From: an uncultured Armatimonadota bacterium | GTDB taxonomy: Bacteria > Armatimonadota > Armatimonadia > Armatimonadales > Armatimonadaceae | NCBI GenBank assembly: GCA_903924445.1 | Contig: CAIYBQ010000182.1 | Span: 1 to 7,254, forward strand | Direction of reading: 5' to 3' | Length of the DNA: 7,254 bases | Shown here: piece by piece, positions 5,607 through 7,254 of the stretch | How the letters are laid out: the number at the start of each line of letters is the position of its first letter | Numbering within the stretch: position 1 is the stretch's first letter | Program-made: the position numbers and the translations under genes | The notes under the pieces: model-generated | What the model was told of the DNA's origin: nothing | The model's input: the letters and a program-made list of their open reading frames with translations, nothing else | Database searches by the model: none

Positions 5607-5778
5607 GATCACATTGAAGAAGAGCCCAATCGGGTTTGAAGGTTCGCAGGGTGCGACCGCGCGTGCACTTGGTCTTACCAAGGTCGGACGTACGGTTATC
5701 CAGCCTGATAACAATTCCATCCGTGGAATGATCTTTAAGATTCGCCACATGCTGCAGGTTGTGGAGGTTGCTGAATGA
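5593..5778 (+). CDS. rpmD: 50S ribosomal protein L30
   Basis: A 61-residue bacterial uL30, a small 23S rRNA-binding protein of normal length. It has the pattern LEITLKKSPIG (4-14), a central LGLTKVGRTVIQPDN (26-40), and IRGMIFKIRHMLQVVEV near the end. Two adjacent start codons exist, GTG 5590 and ATG 5593. ATG is preferred because GGAGG (5582-5586) is six bases before it but only three from the GTG. The start lies within the end of rpsE, and the stop overlaps the rplO start as ATGA, so these three genes form a tightly coupled block. Confidence 0.95.
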   Translation: MSKLEITLKKSPIGFEGSQGATARALGLTKVGRTVIQPDNNSIRGMIFKIRHMLQVVEVAE

Positions 5779-6245
5779 ATCTAACGGATCTCCGTCCAGC
5801 TGACGGATCAACACATCGCCGCAAGCGCATCGGTCGTGGTCCAGGTTCTGGCCATGGAAAGACCAGTACGCGTGGTCACAAGGGTGACAAGGCGAGAGGC
5901 TCTGTGCGTCCTGGATTCGAGGGTGGACAGACTCCATTGCATCGACGTCTGCCTAAGCAGCGTGGTATCGGTGTAGGTCTGACTGCTCGTGGCTTCAACA
6001 CGGGCCGCTACAAGACGCACTACTCTGCAGTGAATCTGGACATGATTGCGCTCCGCTTTGAAGCGGGAAGCGAAGTGTCTCCAGAGGCGCTCCAGGCTGT
6101 CGGATTGATTAGTTCCCTTGAGCTTCCAGTGAAGATCTTGTCACGCGGTGGTGTTGACAAGCCCTTGACGGTACGTGCTCACAAATTCAGCGCAGGCGCA
6201 CAAGTTGCGATCACTGCTGCTGGAGGAACCGTCGAAACCATCTAA
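5775..6245 (+). CDS. rplO: 50S ribosomal protein L15
   Basis: A 156-residue uL15 protein, a late-assembly component of the 50S subunit. The N-terminal extension that threads into 23S rRNA is plain: LTDLRPADGSTHRRKRIGRG (3-22), then GPGSGHGKTSTRGHKG (22-37) and the GFEGGQTPLHRRLPKQRG block (47-64). The globular C-terminal domain includes VNLDMIALRF and ends with ITAAGGTVETI. The length is in the family range (about 145-160). ATG 5775 overlaps the rpmD stop by four bases and has GGAGG seven bases upstream. A 95-base structured gap separates it from secY. Confidence 0.98.
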   Translation: MNLTDLRPADGSTHRRKRIGRGPGSGHGKTSTRGHKGDKARGSVRPGFEGGQTPLHRRLPKQRGIGVGLTARGFNTGRYKTHYSAVNLDMIALRFEAGSEVSPEALQAVGLISSLELPVKILSRGGVDKPLTVRAHKFSAGAQVAITAAGGTVETI

Positions 6246-6249
6246 GGTT

Positions 6250-6298
6250 CCGACAACTCCGGAATACGTGGCGTATCGGTTGCAGTTTCTGCAGTCGG
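6250..6298 (+). promoter_or_regulatory. Predicted three-way-junction RNA element upstream of secY
   Basis: In the rplO-secY gap, P1 CCGAC (6250-6254) pairs with GTCGG (6294-6298) and encloses two hairpins. P2 is CCG (6259-6261), a GA bulge, then ATACG (6264-6268), loop TGG, CGTAT (6272-6276), CGG (6277-6279). P3 is TGCAG (6281-6285), loop TTT, CTGCA (6289-6293), stacked directly on P1. The junction linkers are 4, 1 and 0 nt. All pairs in the stems are Watson-Crick. Its place 42 bases before the secY start suggests translational or transcriptional control, but this is a hand-drawn fold and no known motif is recognised. Confidence 0.4.
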
Positions 6299-6340
6299 TG
6301 CGCCATACCGGTTATTTTTGGTCCAACTCTGAGGATAACG

Positions 6341-7254
6341 ATGCTACAGAAGTTGCAGGCTGCGGTGCAGGTTCCGGATATCCGGCAGCGCCTTCAGTAT
6401 GTTCTGATAATATTTGCCGTTTACATTCTGGCATTGCATGTGCCTGCGGCTGGAATAAACCATGATGCAATGGACCGGCTGCTTCAGTCTGGCCTTCTAA
6501 ACGCATTGGATGTGTTTTCCGGCGGTGCCCTGAAGAAGTTCTCGATCATTGGACTTTCGATTACGCCGTATATCAATGCATCTATCTTTATGCAGCTGAT
6601 GACGGTTGCTATTCCACAGCTCAAGGCCCTCCAGAAGGAAGGCGAGAGTGGACGTAAGGTCATTAGTCGCTATACCCGTTATGCATCCGTTGGACTCGCA
6701 GTGGTCCAGGGTGTTGGCCTTTGTAATGTCCTCGTGTCAAACGGCGCGTTGCCACCCGGGATCATTTCCATTGCCACAACCGTTACGGCTTTAACTGCGG
6801 GAACAATGTTCTTGCTTTGGCTGGGTGAGCAGATTACAGAGCGTGGTATCGGAAACGGTATCAGCCAGATTATCTTCGTGGGAATCATGGTTTCTATTCC
6901 TGCGCAGGTGATGAAGACTGCTGTCGCGGTACGTGAAGGTGCAGTTCCCATCATTGGTGTGATTGCGATTGTTGCGTTGTTCCTCGCATCAATCGTAGGC
7001 ATCATCTACATGACGCAGGGAGTTCGCCGAATTCCAGTCCAACACATGCGTAAAGTCGTTGGAAAGCAGATGACAAGCGGTGGCTCGTCGTTCTTACCGC
7101 TGAAGGTAAATACGGCTGGTGTCATCCCGGTTATCTTTGCGATGTCCTTGCAGCTCTTCCCGCAGACACTTGCTCAGTTCTTCCCCGGAGGAACTCCGGT
7201 GGGGGACATTCTGAAAAGTGCTACGGAGTGGCTAACGCCGGGGTACCGTGATCC
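6341..7254 (+). CDS. secY: Protein translocase subunit SecY, 3' partial
   Basis: The channel-forming subunit of the SecYEG translocon, which moves and inserts proteins across the inner membrane. The frame is open to the right edge; 304 codons are visible of the usual 420-440. Helix 1 is at about 20-37 (YVLIIFAVYILALHV), followed by the plug region and GGALKKFSIIGLSITPYINA (61-80). The cytosolic loop QKEGESGRKVISRYTRY (98-114) follows. GTMFLLWLGEQITERGIGNG (154-173) marks helix 4 to 5. RRIPVQ (229-234) lies in the long cytosolic loop that contacts the ribosome and SecA, and FLPLKVNTAGVIPVIFA (251-267) starts helix 7. The start at ATG 6341 has GAGGA (6331-6335) five bases upstream. It is the usual last gene of the spc block; adk, map or infA often come next but lie outside the window. 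Confidence 0.97.
   Translation, partial: MLQKLQAAVQVPDIRQRLQYVLIIFAVYILALHVPAAGINHDAMDRLLQSGLLNALDVFSGGALKKFSIIGLSITPYINASIFMQLMTVAIPQLKALQKEGESGRKVISRYTRYASVGLAVVQGVGLCNVLVSNGALPPGIISIATTVTALTAGTMFLLWLGEQITERGIGNGISQIIFVGIMVSIPAQVMKTAVAVREGAVPIIGVIAIVALFLASIVGIIYMTQGVRRIPVQHMRKVVGKQMTSGGSSFLPLKVNTAGVIPVIFAMSLQLFPQTLAQFFPGGTPVGDILKSATEWLTPGYRD

Noticed and set aside
6279..6310. Possible internal promoter for secY
   Set aside because: TTGCAG at 6280 has no acceptable -10 at normal spacing, and the same bases are part of the predicted stem P3.
6175..6465. A 96-codon plus-strand frame spanning the rplO-secY gap
   Set aside because: It overlaps both rplO and secY in a different frame, and its product is not protein-like; the gap is better explained as untranslated RNA.

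Overview
The window is from a bacterium with moderate GC (roughly 50-55% by eye). It carries a transporter pair followed by the distal half of the spc ribosomal-protein operon, all on the + strand. The phylum cannot be fixed from the sequence alone. Three features hint at a deep-branching lineage such as Armatimonadota or a neighbour: the zinc-free 95-residue S14, the Lys/Gly-rich tail on L6, and the style of SecY. This is a tentative impression from memory of those families, not a search result.

Layout. (1) 2-688 is the 3' part of a gene for a beta-propeller-like (PD40/TolB-style) protein of unknown role, cut by the left edge. (2) 704-775 is tRNA-Cys (anticodon GCA), closed by a strong intrinsic terminator at 782-818. 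(3) 897-3130 is a translationally coupled pair: a small DUF485 membrane protein and an ActP-like sodium/solute symporter of the SLC5 family. The symporter has a large extra soluble segment. (4) A strong extended -10 promoter lies just after the symporter stop, followed by a roughly 110-nt structured leader. (5) 3282-7254 holds rpsN-rpsH-rplF-rplR-rpsE-rpmD-rplO-secY in canonical spc order, with secY cut by the right edge.

The ribosomal genes encode four 50S proteins (L6, L18, L30, L15) and three 30S proteins (S14, S8, S5). They are followed by the channel subunit of the Sec translocon, the usual coupling of ribosome and membrane-export synthesis. The notable departure is that rpsN is not preceded by rplE (L5), rplX and rplN. 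The cluster starts afresh at rpsN behind a symporter, with its own promoter and leader. If this arrangement is real, the classic control of the spc operon by S8 at the L5 region cannot act here in its usual place.

Three untranslated gaps inside the operon can fold into compact RNA structures: the rpsN leader, the rpsH-rplF gap and the rplO-secY gap. The rplO-secY gap forms a neat predicted three-way junction. These are the best candidates for undescribed regulation in the window. No mobile elements, CRISPR arrays or defence genes were seen.
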